Positions 43,692 through 52,485 of a stretch of 64,000 nt of DNA are shown here, piece after piece. Origin of the DNA: UKL13-2 sp036394575 (GTDB lineage Bacteria > Pseudomonadota > Gammaproteobacteria > Burkholderiales > Usitatibacteraceae); the NCBI GenBank assembly GCA_036394575.1, contig DASWEY010000066.1, positions 56,208-120,207 of the forward strand, in the 5' to 3' direction. The stretch's first letter is position 1; the number at the start of each line of letters is the position of its first letter. Made by a program: the position numbers and the translations under genes. The notes beneath the pieces are model-generated. The model saw nothing but the letters and a program-made list of their open reading frames with translations, searched no databases and was not told the origin of the DNA.

Positions 43692-44639
43692 GTGTCGGCG
43701 TACTCAGAGCCATTTTTCACGCGCGGGCCCAGCCCACTGGCCCGGCTGACCTTCTTTTCCCTGGCCGCGATTGCGATCATGATCGCCGACCACCGTTTCC
43801 AGATGTTGTCTGTCGTCCGTTACGGCATCTCCGCCGTGCTTACCCCCATCGAACAAGCCATGACCCTGCCCGGCGCCGCCGTGCGCGGGATCGGTGCGTA
43901 TTTTTCCGACCAGCAACACCTGTTGTCAGAAAACCGCGAATTGCGCGACCAGGTGCTGGCGCTGGCCGCACAGAGCCAGCAGGCAAAAATGATGCTGGCC
44001 GAAAAAAATTATGCCGATCTCCTGGCGGAGGCCGGCGCCCGCTTCAGCAACCGCAGCGTACCCGCCGAAATCATCCGCGACGCGCGCAATCCCTTTGCGC
44101 GCAAGATCATCATCAACAAGGGCACCGCCCAGGGGCTATCGGCGGGACTGGCCGTGATCGGCGGCAATGGCGTGGTCGGCCAGCTGACCTCGGTCGGATT
44201 AATGTCGGCCGAGGTGACGCTGACCACCGAGAAGGACCAGTCGGAGCCGGTAATGGTGGTGCGCAACGGCCTGCGCGCGCTCGCGGTCGGCACCGGACGC
44301 GAGGGCACCATCGATGTGCCGTTCATTCCGCTGGGCGCCGATATCCAGGTCGGCGACGCCCTGGTCACTTCCGGTATCGACGGAACTTACCCCGCGGGTC
44401 TGGCGGTCGCCACCGTCACGCAGGTGGAAAAGAATCCGGCGTTTCCCTTCGCCAAAGTCAGCGCACAACCGGCGATGGCGCCCGACCATCACCGCTTCAT
44501 CATCGTGCTGATGCGCGCAGAGATACAGGATTACCCGCGGCCGGATATTCCCGCGGCCGACAAGAAATCGCCGCGCGATGCCGCAGGCCCTGCCGGCAAT
44601 CCCGCCGCCAAGCGCGATACGCGCAAACCGCCGCGCTAG
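43692..44639 (+). CDS. mreC: Rod shape-determining protein MreC
   Basis: Inner-membrane protein that links MreB to the periplasmic wall enzymes. Length is 315 residues from a GTG start. One membrane helix lies at about 18-38, a coiled coil at about 72-105, and the double beta-barrel domain is at about 115-270 (IINKGTAQGLSAGLAVIGG, VGQLTSVG). The C-terminal 40 residues form a disordered Pro/Ala/Lys tail, common in betaproteobacterial MreC. Followed by mreD after 11 bp. Confidence 0.95.
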   Translation: MSAYSEPFFTRGPSPLARLTFFSLAAIAIMIADHRFQMLSVVRYGISAVLTPIEQAMTLPGAAVRGIGAYFSDQQHLLSENRELRDQVLALAAQSQQAKMMLAEKNYADLLAEAGARFSNRSVPAEIIRDARNPFARKIIINKGTAQGLSAGLAVIGGNGVVGQLTSVGLMSAEVTLTTEKDQSEPVMVVRNGLRALAVGTGREGTIDVPFIPLGADIQVGDALVTSGIDGTYPAGLAVATVTQVEKNPAFPFAKVSAQPAMAPDHHRFIIVLMRAEIQDYPRPDIPAADKKSPRDAAGPAGNPAAKRDTRKPPR

Positions 44640-44650
44640 AGCCGGAGCCC

Positions 44651-45175
44651 ATGGACCTCTCTCCCGCCTCCCGAACTGCCATGACGCTGCCCGCGCCGCT
44701 CAGCCTGATCGTCGGCGCGGTCGCGGTGGCCCTGTTGTTGAATCTGCTGCCCTGGAGCGGCTGGACCCTGCGCGCGCACCCGGATTTCATGCTGGTGGTG
44801 CTGCTGTACTGGGCCGTGCACGAGCCGCACAGGGTCGGTCAGGGTTGGGGGTTCATGCTGGGCCTGGTGATGGATGTCGCCGACAGCGTACTGCTCGGCC
44901 AGCACGCGGTGGTCTATGTGGCGGCGCTGTTTTGTGTCCAGCTGCTCAGGTTGCGCGTGTTGCAGTTGAAGGTGTTCGAACAGGCGTTGCATATCGGCGC
45001 CATCCTGCTGGCCGCGCAAACCATCGCCATCCTGCTCAACCTTTCATTGGGGCGCAATTTTCCAGGCGCTTCGATGCTGCTGGCGCCGGTGCTCGGCGCC
45101 CTGCTGTGGCCGCTGGTGGATTTCTTCGCGACCCGGCCGCGCTTCCGCCGCCGCCTCGGCCGCATGATCAGTTGA
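44651..45175 (+). CDS. mreD: Rod shape-determining protein MreD
   Basis: Small inner-membrane protein of the elongasome, 174 residues with five or so hydrophobic segments. The conserved HPDFMLVVLLYWAVHEPHRVG and GWGFMLGLVMDVADSVLLGQHA blocks identify it despite low overall conservation in the family. It lies between mreC and mrdA in the same direction with short gaps. Confidence 0.93.
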   Translation: MDLSPASRTAMTLPAPLSLIVGAVAVALLLNLLPWSGWTLRAHPDFMLVVLLYWAVHEPHRVGQGWGFMLGLVMDVADSVLLGQHAVVYVAALFCVQLLRLRVLQLKVFEQALHIGAILLAAQTIAILLNLSLGRNFPGASMLLAPVLGALLWPLVDFFATRPRFRRRLGRMIS

Positions 45176-45197
45176 TGACCATCGTTCGACAGCGACC

Positions 45198-47111
45198 ATG
45201 ATCGGCACCATCATCAAGAATCGCGAGGCGGAACTGATCATGTTCCGCTCGCGCGCGCTGGTCGCGGGGCTGTCGATTGTGCTCGCCTTCGCGATCCTTG
45301 CCGGCCGCATGATCTATCTGCAGGTGGTCAAGCGCGGCTATTACCATACCCTCGCCGAGGCCAACCGCATCTCGGTGCTGCCGGTGGTGCCCAATCGCGG
45401 CCTGATCCTGGATCGCAACAATGAAGTGCTGGCCGCCAATTACTCGGCCTATACCCTGGAGGTGACGCCGTCGCGGGTAGTCAACCTCGACAAGACGCTG
45501 GATGAATTGGCGCCGATCGTCGACATCCAGCCGCGCGACCGCCGGCGTTTCAAGCGCCTGCTCGAGGAGAGCAAGAACTTCGAATCCCTGCCGATCCGCA
45601 ACCGTCTGACCGAGGAAGAGGTGGCGCGCTTCGCGGTCAATCGCTATCGCTTTCCCGGCTTCGAGATTCGTGCGCGCCTGTTTCGCAGCTACCCGCAGGG
45701 CGAGGTGGCCTCGCATGCACTGGGCTATATCAGCCGCATCAACGACGCCGACGTCAAGCGCATCGACACCGCCGGCCTCAGCAACAATTACAAGGGCACC
45801 GATCACATCGGCAAGCTGGGCATCGAGGGCAGCTACGAAAACGAGTTGCACGGCACCACCGGTTCCGCGCAGGTGGAAATCGACGCCGCCGGTCGCGCCA
45901 TCCGCTCGCTGTCGAAATCCGAGCCGATCGCCGGCAACAATCTCACCCTGACCCTCGACATCAAGCTGCAAAAAGTGGCCGAACTGGCGCTGCTGGACCG
46001 GCGCGGCGCATTGGTGGCGATCGACCCGTCGAATGGCGAGATCCTCGCCCTGGTGTCCAAACCCGGCTTCGACCCCAGCCTGTTTGTCGACGGCATCGAT
46101 CCGGCCAACTGGGACCTGCTCAATAATTCGGCCGACAAGCCGCTGCTGAATCGCGCCCTGCGCGGCGCCTATCCGCCCGGCTCGACCTTGAAGCCCTTTC
46201 TGGCGCTGGCGGCGCTGGAATCGGGCAGGCGCACGGCGCAGCAGAGCATTCGCGACCCCGGCTATTTCGTTCTGCCCGGGGTCGCGCATCGCTGGAACGA
46301 CGACAAGCCGGGCGGTCACGGCGTGGTCGATATGTACAAATCGATCGTTGAGTCCTGCGACACCTACTATTACCAGCTGGCTTCGGAAACCGATATCGAC
46401 CGAACCGCGGATTTTTTACGGCTGCTGGGCTTCGGCGACAAGACCGGCATCGACATCGACGGCGAAATGGTCGGCGTGCTGCCGTCCCGCGCCTGGAAGG
46501 AGCAGCGCTTCGCCAAGGGCGCCAGCGATGCGCGCAAATGGTATCTGGGCGACAGCATTTCCACCGGCATCGGCCAGGGCTATAACGCGTTCACGCCGAT
46601 GCAGCTGGCGCATGCCATCGCCACCGTGGCCAACAATGGCGCCTCCTGGCGCCCGCATCTGGTCAAACAGGTCACCGACTCGACCACCGGTGCGGTCAAG
46701 AAAATCGAACCCGAGGCCGGACCGGTGCTGCCGGTCAAGCCGGCCAATCTCGCCTTTATCCGCAGCGCTCTCGCCGGCGTGCCCAAGGAAGGCACCAGTG
46801 CGCGCGCCTTTGCCAATGCCGGCTACATCAGCGCCGGCAAAACCGGCACCGCCCAGGTGTTCGGCCTGAAGGGCGAGAAGTACAAGGAAAGCCGCGTCAC
46901 CGAACGTCTGCGCGATCACGCCTGGTACGTCGCCTATGCGCCCGCCGACAAACCGACCATCGCGCTCGCGGTGCTGGTCGAGAACGGCGGCATGGGCTCA
47001 CAGAGCGCAGCACCGGTCGCGCGCGCGGTGATCGACTATTACCTGCTCGGCAAGCAGCCCGATGCCAAAAAAATCAAGGCCATCGAAAATGATCCTGCGG
47101 CCGACGATTAA
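45198..47111 (+). CDS. mrdA: Penicillin-binding protein 2 (elongasome transpeptidase)
   Basis: Class B transpeptidase that cross-links lateral-wall peptidoglycan with RodA. Length is 637 residues. One N-terminal membrane helix lies at about 18-38. The dimerisation (pedestal) domain contains NRGLILDRNNEVLAAN. The transpeptidase domain has SxxK in PPGSTLKPF, SxD in VESCDTYYY (SCD) and KTG in SAGKTGTAQ. Its last codons overlap the rodA start, consistent with coupled translation. Confidence 0.96.
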   Translation: MIGTIIKNREAELIMFRSRALVAGLSIVLAFAILAGRMIYLQVVKRGYYHTLAEANRISVLPVVPNRGLILDRNNEVLAANYSAYTLEVTPSRVVNLDKTLDELAPIVDIQPRDRRRFKRLLEESKNFESLPIRNRLTEEEVARFAVNRYRFPGFEIRARLFRSYPQGEVASHALGYISRINDADVKRIDTAGLSNNYKGTDHIGKLGIEGSYENELHGTTGSAQVEIDAAGRAIRSLSKSEPIAGNNLTLTLDIKLQKVAELALLDRRGALVAIDPSNGEILALVSKPGFDPSLFVDGIDPANWDLLNNSADKPLLNRALRGAYPPGSTLKPFLALAALESGRRTAQQSIRDPGYFVLPGVAHRWNDDKPGGHGVVDMYKSIVESCDTYYYQLASETDIDRTADFLRLLGFGDKTGIDIDGEMVGVLPSRAWKEQRFAKGASDARKWYLGDSISTGIGQGYNAFTPMQLAHAIATVANNGASWRPHLVKQVTDSTTGAVKKIEPEAGPVLPVKPANLAFIRSALAGVPKEGTSARAFANAGYISAGKTGTAQVFGLKGEKYKESRVTERLRDHAWYVAYAPADKPTIALAVLVENGGMGSQSAAPVARAVIDYYLLGKQPDAKKIKAIENDPAADD

Positions 47112-48201
47112 TCGCCTGTTCGATGCGCTGACGCGGCGGCTCGACGGTCCGCTGATGGTGGCGATCGTGGTACTGGCATCGATCTCGGTGATCGTGGTGT
47201 TCTCGGCATCCGGCGGGGTCAGCTTCGACCGCGCCATGGGCCAGCTGCGCAATTTCGGCGTGGCCCTGATCATCATGTGGATCGTTGCCAATATTTCGCC
47301 GCAGACCCTGATGCGCCTGGCCATCCCGATCTACCTCTTCGGCCTTGTGCTGTTGGTCGGTGTTGCGCTGGGCGGCGAGATTCGCAACGGCGCGCGACGC
47401 TGGCTCAATCTGGGCATCGTCACCCTGCAGCCTTCCGAGATCATGAAAATCGGCATGCCGCTCCTGCTCGCCTGGTACTTTCACCGCAAGGAAGAAGGGC
47501 TGCACCTCAAGGATTACATCATCGCCGTCCTGATCCTGCTGCTGCCGACCGCCCTGGTCGTGCGGCAGCCCGACCTCGGCACCGCGATCCTGGTGTCTTC
47601 GGCCGGCTGCTTCGTGATTTTTTTCGCCGGCCTGCCGTGGAAAGTGCTGATCGGTGGCGTTCTGGCCGGCGGCGCCTCGTTGCCTTTCCTGTGGAACCAT
47701 CTGCACGACTACCAGCAGCAACGCATCCTCACCCTGCTCGATCCGACGCAGGACCCCCTGGGCGCCGGCTATCACATCATTCAATCGACCATCGCCATCG
47801 GCTCCGGCGGCGTGTTCGGCAAGGGTTGGCTGAACGGCAGTCAGGCGCAGCTCGATTTCATTCCCGAGCGCTCCACCGATTTCATCCTCGCCGTGTTCGG
47901 CGAGGAGTTCGGCCTGCTCGGCAATATGCTGCTGCTGACGCTGTACCTCATCATCATCGGCCGCGGCCTGATGATCGCCATCAACGCCCCCACCACGTTC
48001 TCGCGCCTGCTGGCCGCCGCCATCACGCTCTCGTTCTTCACCTACGCCTTCGTCAATATGGGCATGGTGACGGGGATTCTGCCGGTGGTGGGCGTACCCC
48101 TGCCGCTGATCAGTTACGGCGGCACCGCGATCCTTTCGCTATGCGTGGGCTTCGGCATCCTGATGAGCATATCGACGCATAAACAACTGGTGTCGACGTG
48201 A
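47089..48201 (+). CDS. rodA: Rod shape-determining protein RodA (SEDS glycosyltransferase)
   Basis: Polytopic SEDS-family peptidoglycan polymerase, 370 residues with about ten membrane segments. From ATG 47089 the protein starts MILRPTINRLFDALTRR. Conserved SEDS features are RRWLNLG and LQPSEIMKIGMPL, the catalytic Asp region near VVRQPDLGTAI, and the C-terminal GVPLPLISYGGTA. It overlaps the mrdA end by about 23 bp. A dispersed repeat copy follows directly after its stop. Confidence 0.96.
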   Translation: MILRPTINRLFDALTRRLDGPLMVAIVVLASISVIVVFSASGGVSFDRAMGQLRNFGVALIIMWIVANISPQTLMRLAIPIYLFGLVLLVGVALGGEIRNGARRWLNLGIVTLQPSEIMKIGMPLLLAWYFHRKEEGLHLKDYIIAVLILLLPTALVVRQPDLGTAILVSSAGCFVIFFAGLPWKVLIGGVLAGGASLPFLWNHLHDYQQQRILTLLDPTQDPLGAGYHIIQSTIAIGSGGVFGKGWLNGSQAQLDFIPERSTDFILAVFGEEFGLLGNMLLLTLYLIIIGRGLMIAINAPTTFSRLLAAAITLSFFTYAFVNMGMVTGILPVVGVPLPLISYGGTAILSLCVGFGILMSISTHKQLVST

Positions 48202-48213
48202 CCGCAGCACAAT

Positions 48214-48290
48214 GTGCGGATCGCCATCTGGCGCGGCTTCCAGGCCATTTTTGCCCTGAACGCCGCGCCAATGCTAGGGTTTGTCTTTCC
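48214..48290. repeat. Dispersed palindromic repeat copy at the rlpA 5' end
   Basis: GCGGATCGCCATCTGGCGCG and the following GCTTCCAGGCC precede ATTTTTGCCC, and the opposite arm is CGCCGCGCCAATGCT. It is nearly identical to the minus-strand reading at 31.4 kb. It fills almost the whole rodA-rlpA gap and ends a few bases before the likely rlpA start. Confidence 0.88.
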
Positions 48291-48293
48291 GAT

Positions 48294-49289
48294 TTGCACC
48301 GCTCATCCGCCATCGCCACGCTTGCCGGCGTCGTCATCGCGCTGTTGATCGCCGGCTGCGGCAGCACGCCCCGCAAGCCATCCGCCACAACGGGCAAGCC
48401 CGGCGGCTACTATCTCGACGACGGTCCCGGTCCCAATGCGCCGTCCAATCTCGATTCGATCCCCGACGCGATGCCGCGCAACGAGCCCTACCATCGCGGC
48501 GCCAACAAGCCCTATACCGTGTTCGGCAAAACCTATGTACCGATAGTGTCGGGCGATCGTTTCAAACAAAAGGGCGTCGCCTCCTGGTACGGCCGCAAGT
48601 TTCACGGCCAGAAAACCTCCAACGGCGAGACCTACGATATGTACGCCATGAGCGCGGCACATCCGACCCTGCCCCTGCCCTGCTATGTGCGCGTGACCAA
48701 TGTCGCCAATGGCAGATCGGTGGTGGTGAGGGTCAACGACCGCGGGCCGTTTCTGTCCGAGCGCATCATCGATCTGTCGTTCGCCGCCGCCAACCGCCTG
48801 GATATCGCGCGGCGCGGCAGCGGCCAGGTGATCGTCGAGCGCGTGTTTCCCGGCGACAAACCGCCGCCCGTCGAGCCGCCGCCGAGCAAGGCGGTATCGA
48901 TCCCAGTCCTGCCTTCGATCAGCCCGCCCGACGAGGAGCCTGTCGCCGCAGTCGATGCTTCATTGCCCGGCGCTTTGCCGGGCGCGCTGCCCGCCGTCGA
49001 GGTGCCGCTGTCCGTGCCGCCCAATGCCATCGCCGCCTCGCCGATCACCGCGGATGCCGGTTCCTTGTTCCTGCAGCTCGGTGCGTTCGCGTCGCGCGAG
49101 AACGCGGAAATTTTCCGCAGCCGCATGCAAAGCGAACTCGACTGGAATCGCGAGCCGATTCTGCTGTCTCAATCCGGCGCCCTGTATCGCGTGCGGCTCG
49201 GCCCTTACAAAAACCGCGAGGAGGCGCAGGCCGTCGCCGAGCAGGTCAAGGCCTCGCTGAATTTTTCGCCGATCATTTCCAAACCCTGA
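48294..49289 (+). CDS. rlpA: Septal ring lytic transglycosylase RlpA (lipoprotein)
   Basis: Outer-membrane lipoprotein that cleaves denuded glycan strands. Start TTG 48294 gives MHRSSAIATLAG... and a lipobox LLIAGC, so the acylated Cys is near 22. An open frame extends upstream to a GTG at 48198, but that extra part is read from the dispersed repeat and carries no signal peptide. The double-psi beta-barrel is at about 85-185 (GVASWYGRKFHGQKTSNGE, VRVNDRGPF with the catalytic Asp). A Pro-rich linker and a C-terminal SPOR domain (LFLQLGAFASRENAE, YRVRLGPYKN) follow. It sits in the elongasome cluster; the start is less sure than the identity. Confidence 0.9.
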   Translation: MHRSSAIATLAGVVIALLIAGCGSTPRKPSATTGKPGGYYLDDGPGPNAPSNLDSIPDAMPRNEPYHRGANKPYTVFGKTYVPIVSGDRFKQKGVASWYGRKFHGQKTSNGETYDMYAMSAAHPTLPLPCYVRVTNVANGRSVVVRVNDRGPFLSERIIDLSFAAANRLDIARRGSGQVIVERVFPGDKPPPVEPPPSKAVSIPVLPSISPPDEEPVAAVDASLPGALPGALPAVEVPLSVPPNAIAASPITADAGSLFLQLGAFASRENAEIFRSRMQSELDWNREPILLSQSGALYRVRLGPYKNREEAQAVAEQVKASLNFSPIISKP

Positions 49290-49352
49290 ATCGAATCCCC
49301 GTTTCCCCCTCCATTTTTTCCCCTAAGACTGAAGACTGAAGCCACATTCCCC

Positions 49353-50510
49353 ATGAAGAAAATCCTCGTTTCATTGTTCGCCGCGTCGTTTCTGGCGCTC
49401 GGCGCATCCACCGCATTCGCCCAGTTCAAAAACGTCGCCAGCGACATCCCGGCCCCGCCGATCGCGGCCCGTTCCTTCCTATTGTTCGACGCCTCCAGCG
49501 GCCAGGTGCTGGCCAGCCAGGCCGCGAGCGAACGCTTCGAGCCGGCCTCGCTGACCAAGCTGATGACGGCCTATCTGGTGTTCGATGCCCTCAAGAACAA
49601 CAAGCTGACGCTCACGCAGGCGGTGCCGGTATCGACGCATGCCTGGAAGGCCGAGGGTTCGCGCATGTTCATCGACCCCAAGCAGACGCCGACCGTCGAG
49701 CAGCTGATTCGCGGCACCATCATTCAAAGCGGCAACGACTCCTCGATCGCGCTGGCCGAGGCCATCGCCGGGTCGGAGGACCTGTTCGCGCAGCTGATGA
49801 ATAAAAAGGCGCAGCAACTCGGCATGAAGAACACCCACTTCATGAATGCCACCGGCCTGCCCGATGCGCAGCATTATTCCACCGCCGAAGATCTGATCCT
49901 GCTGGCCGACGCCCTGATCCGCGATTTCCCGGCGGGCTTTGCGTACTACAGGGAGCGCGAATTCACCTGGAACAAGATCACCCAGCCGAACCGCAATCGC
50001 CTCCTGTTTATCGACCCGACCGTCGATGGCCTCAAGACCGGCCACACCGAGGCCGCCGGCTACTGCCTGATCGCCACTGCCAAACGCAACGATCGCCGCC
50101 TGATCGCCATCCTGCTCGGCACCAACTCGGAGACCGCACGAACCCAGGAAGGCCAGAAGCTGCTCAACTACGGCTACCAGTTCTTCGATTCGCAGCGCCT
50201 CTACAAGAAGGGCGACGCCGTGGCCACACCGGAAATTTTCAAGGGCACGCAGAACACGATCAAACTCGGCTTTGACCGCGATATCTGGTTCACCCTGCCC
50301 AAGGAAAAATTCGTCGGCCTGAAAGCCACCCTGACCACCACCCAGCCCCTGTTGGCGCCGCTACGCGTCGGCGAAAAAGCAGGGATAATGAAACTGACCA
50401 AGGACGACAAACTGGTGGCGGAAATTCCGGTGGTGGCGCTGGAGGATGTGCCGGTGGCCGGCCTGCTGGGACGCGGTTGGGACGCCATCCGCCTGATATT
50501 CCGCAAGTAA
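49353..50510 (+). CDS. dacC: D-alanyl-D-alanine carboxypeptidase (PBP5/6 family)
   Basis: Low-molecular-weight PBP that trims the terminal D-Ala of peptidoglycan side chains. The 385-residue protein has a signal peptide ending AFA near residue 23 and the S11 triad: S66-LTK in ASLTKLMTAY, SGN in IQSGNDSS and KTG in LKTGHTEAAG. A C-terminal beta domain and an amphipathic membrane-binding end (WDAIRLIFRK) are present, as in PBP5/6. DacA or DacC naming is arbitrary here. It lies between rlpA and dat. Confidence 0.93.
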   Translation: MKKILVSLFAASFLALGASTAFAQFKNVASDIPAPPIAARSFLLFDASSGQVLASQAASERFEPASLTKLMTAYLVFDALKNNKLTLTQAVPVSTHAWKAEGSRMFIDPKQTPTVEQLIRGTIIQSGNDSSIALAEAIAGSEDLFAQLMNKKAQQLGMKNTHFMNATGLPDAQHYSTAEDLILLADALIRDFPAGFAYYREREFTWNKITQPNRNRLLFIDPTVDGLKTGHTEAAGYCLIATAKRNDRRLIAILLGTNSETARTQEGQKLLNYGYQFFDSQRLYKKGDAVATPEIFKGTQNTIKLGFDRDIWFTLPKEKFVGLKATLTTTQPLLAPLRVGEKAGIMKLTKDDKLVAEIPVVALEDVPVAGLLGRGWDAIRLIFRK

Positions 50511-50528
50511 TTCGCGCCGGGAAAATCC

Positions 50529-51401
50529 ATGACCACTCAAGCGATGTGCCTGCCCACCGTATTCCTGAACGGCAAATTCATGCCGCTGGAAGACGCGCAT
50601 ATTTCGCCGCTGGATCGCGGCTTCATTTTCGGCGACGGCGTGTACGAAGTCATTCCCTTCTATGCCGGCAAGGCGCTGCGCCTAGGCGAACATCTGAAGC
50701 GCCTGCAACGCAGCCTCGATGAACTGGAAATCGCCAATCCGCACAGTGCGGCGGATTGGACCAGCCAGATCAATGAACTGGTACAAAGAAACGGCGGCGG
50801 CGATATCGCCGTCTACATCCAGATTACCCGCGGCGTGGCCAAGCGCGATTTCGCGCCGCCCAAGGGCCTTACGCAGACCGTGTTCATGATGGCCAACCCG
50901 CTGCCGACGCCCAAGCGCGAGATTTACGAAAAAGGCATCGCCTGCGTGTCGCTCGACGATAACCGCTGGCTGCGCTGCCAGATCAAGGCCACCGCCCTGC
51001 TCGGCGCGGTACTGCTGAAGCACGAATCGAATGGCGCCGGCGCCGACGAGGCCGTTTTGTTCCGCGACGGCTATCTCACCGAATCCTCGGCCAGCAATAT
51101 CGCGGCGGTGAAGAACGGCGTGATCCTGTGCCCGCCGCTGGACAACCTGATCCTGCCCGGCATCACCTATGAACTGATGATCGAACTGGCAAGGAAAGCC
51201 GGCTTGCCGCTGGAAATCCGCAAGGTCTCGCGCCGCGAGGTGAAAACCGCCGACGAGCTGTGGATCATGTCCTCGACCAAGGAAGTGGTGGCGATCACCG
51301 CCCTGGACGGCAAGCCGGTGGGCCAAGGCTTGAATGCCGGCAAACCCGGCCCCATGTTCTGGCAGATGTACGAACTCTTCCAAGCTTACAAACGAACGTA
51401 G
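50529..51401 (+). CDS. dat: D-amino acid aminotransferase (class IV)
   Basis: PLP-dependent fold-type IV transaminase, 290 residues. The N-terminal PLEDAHISPLDRGFIFGDGVYE is the class IV motif, the Schiff-base lysine lies in RCQIKATALLGAV, and LTESSASNIAAVKNG and LPGITYELM are conserved blocks. D-Ala aminotransferase is favoured over branched-chain aminotransferase by this N-terminus and by the neighbouring dacC, but specificity is inferred. It starts 19 bp after dacC. Confidence 0.88.
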   Translation: MTTQAMCLPTVFLNGKFMPLEDAHISPLDRGFIFGDGVYEVIPFYAGKALRLGEHLKRLQRSLDELEIANPHSAADWTSQINELVQRNGGGDIAVYIQITRGVAKRDFAPPKGLTQTVFMMANPLPTPKREIYEKGIACVSLDDNRWLRCQIKATALLGAVLLKHESNGAGADEAVLFRDGYLTESSASNIAAVKNGVILCPPLDNLILPGITYELMIELARKAGLPLEIRKVSRREVKTADELWIMSSTKEVVAITALDGKPVGQGLNAGKPGPMFWQMYELFQAYKRT

Positions 51402-51450
51402 CAGGAACGTAACGGCGACAAGCTTAACAGCGCGATCAGGAGCGCAAAAC

Positions 51451-51777
51451 ATGTCCGGCGAACACCCCAAACTTATTGGCGAAGGCGAGGAGACCCTCCT
51501 CAAATTTCCCACCCCCTTCCCGATCAAGGCGATGGGCCGCATGCATCAGGGCGAAGACGGCGGCGACGGCCAGATGTCAAGCGGTTTCGCGCAGACCGTG
51601 ATCGACATCATCCTCAAGCACGCGCCGGACCTGGATTCGAAACTGGTGGAAATGCGCCCCTCCAAGAACGGCAATTTCCTGTCGGTCACGGCGACGGTAA
51701 ACGCCACCTCGAAAAAGCAGCTCGACGATATTTACCGCGAGCTGTCAGCCCATCCGCTGGTGCTGATGGCACTCTGA
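51451..51777 (+). CDS. ybeD: DUF493 / YbeD family protein
   Basis: Small 108-residue protein with an ACT-like ferredoxin fold, function unknown. From ATG 51451 (CAGGAG upstream) it reads MSGEHPKLIGEGEETLLKFP and holds the signature KFPTPFPIKAMG plus the C-terminal LDDIYRELSAHPLVLMAL. An open frame runs further upstream but into the dat gene. Its place between dat and lipB matches the conserved dacA-ybeD-lipB-lipA order. Confidence 0.92.
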   Translation: MSGEHPKLIGEGEETLLKFPTPFPIKAMGRMHQGEDGGDGQMSSGFAQTVIDIILKHAPDLDSKLVEMRPSKNGNFLSVTATVNATSKKQLDDIYRELSAHPLVLMAL

Positions 51778-51807
51778 CCCGGACGCCGGCTGCGGTCGGC
51801 AAGCCCA

Positions 51808-52485
51808 ATGATGACCCCGCCCCTCCGCACCAGCTTTCTCGGGCTTGCCGATTACACCCCCACCGTGCACGCCATGCAGGCGCACAACCGCGCATTCGCG
51901 GCACGCGGCCTGCGCGAGATGGATGATGAAATCTGGGTGCTGGAACATCCGCCGGTATACACCCTGGGTCTGGCCGGCAAACCGGAACATGTGCTCGATG
52001 CCGGCACCATTCCCGTCATCAAGGTCGAGCGCGGCGGGCAGGTGACCTACCATGGTCCGGGGCAACTGGTGGTCTACCTGCTGCTGGATATCAAGCGCCT
52101 CGGCATTGGCGTCAAAGAACTTGTGCGCAGAATCGAGCAATCCCTGATCGATTTGCTCGCAGAATACGACATCGAAGGATACCGCCGCGCCAGCATGCCG
52201 GGCGTCTATGTCCGGGGCAGAGGCAGCCACACGGGCGAGCATGCCAAGATCGCCGCGCTCGGCTTGCGCATCGCCAACCACGCCACCTATCATGGCCTGG
52301 CGCTGAATGTGGACATGGATCTCGAGCCGTTTGCGCGCATCAACCCCTGCGGCTACGAGGGACTGGCAGTGACGCAAATGTGCAATTTCGGCGTGACGGA
52401 TACAATGGACATCATCGGCGGGCGGCTGGTCGAACATCTCACGCGGCAACTCTATCGGGAAGACAAGGGAAAGCATCATGGCTGA
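51808..52485 (+). CDS. lipB: Octanoyl-[ACP]:protein N-octanoyltransferase
   Basis: Transfers octanoate from ACP to lipoyl domains of enzymes such as GcvH. Length is 225 residues. The motif RGGQVTYHGPGQLVVYLLLD, the catalytic Lys in HAKIAALGLRI and the catalytic Cys in INPCGYEGLAVT are present. Two ATGs in tandem at 51808 and 51811 are equally good starts. It overlaps lipA by 8 bp. Confidence 0.96.
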   Translation: MMTPPLRTSFLGLADYTPTVHAMQAHNRAFAARGLREMDDEIWVLEHPPVYTLGLAGKPEHVLDAGTIPVIKVERGGQVTYHGPGQLVVYLLLDIKRLGIGVKELVRRIEQSLIDLLAEYDIEGYRRASMPGVYVRGRGSHTGEHAKIAALGLRIANHATYHGLALNVDMDLEPFARINPCGYEGLAVTQMCNFGVTDTMDIIGGRLVEHLTRQLYREDKGKHHG

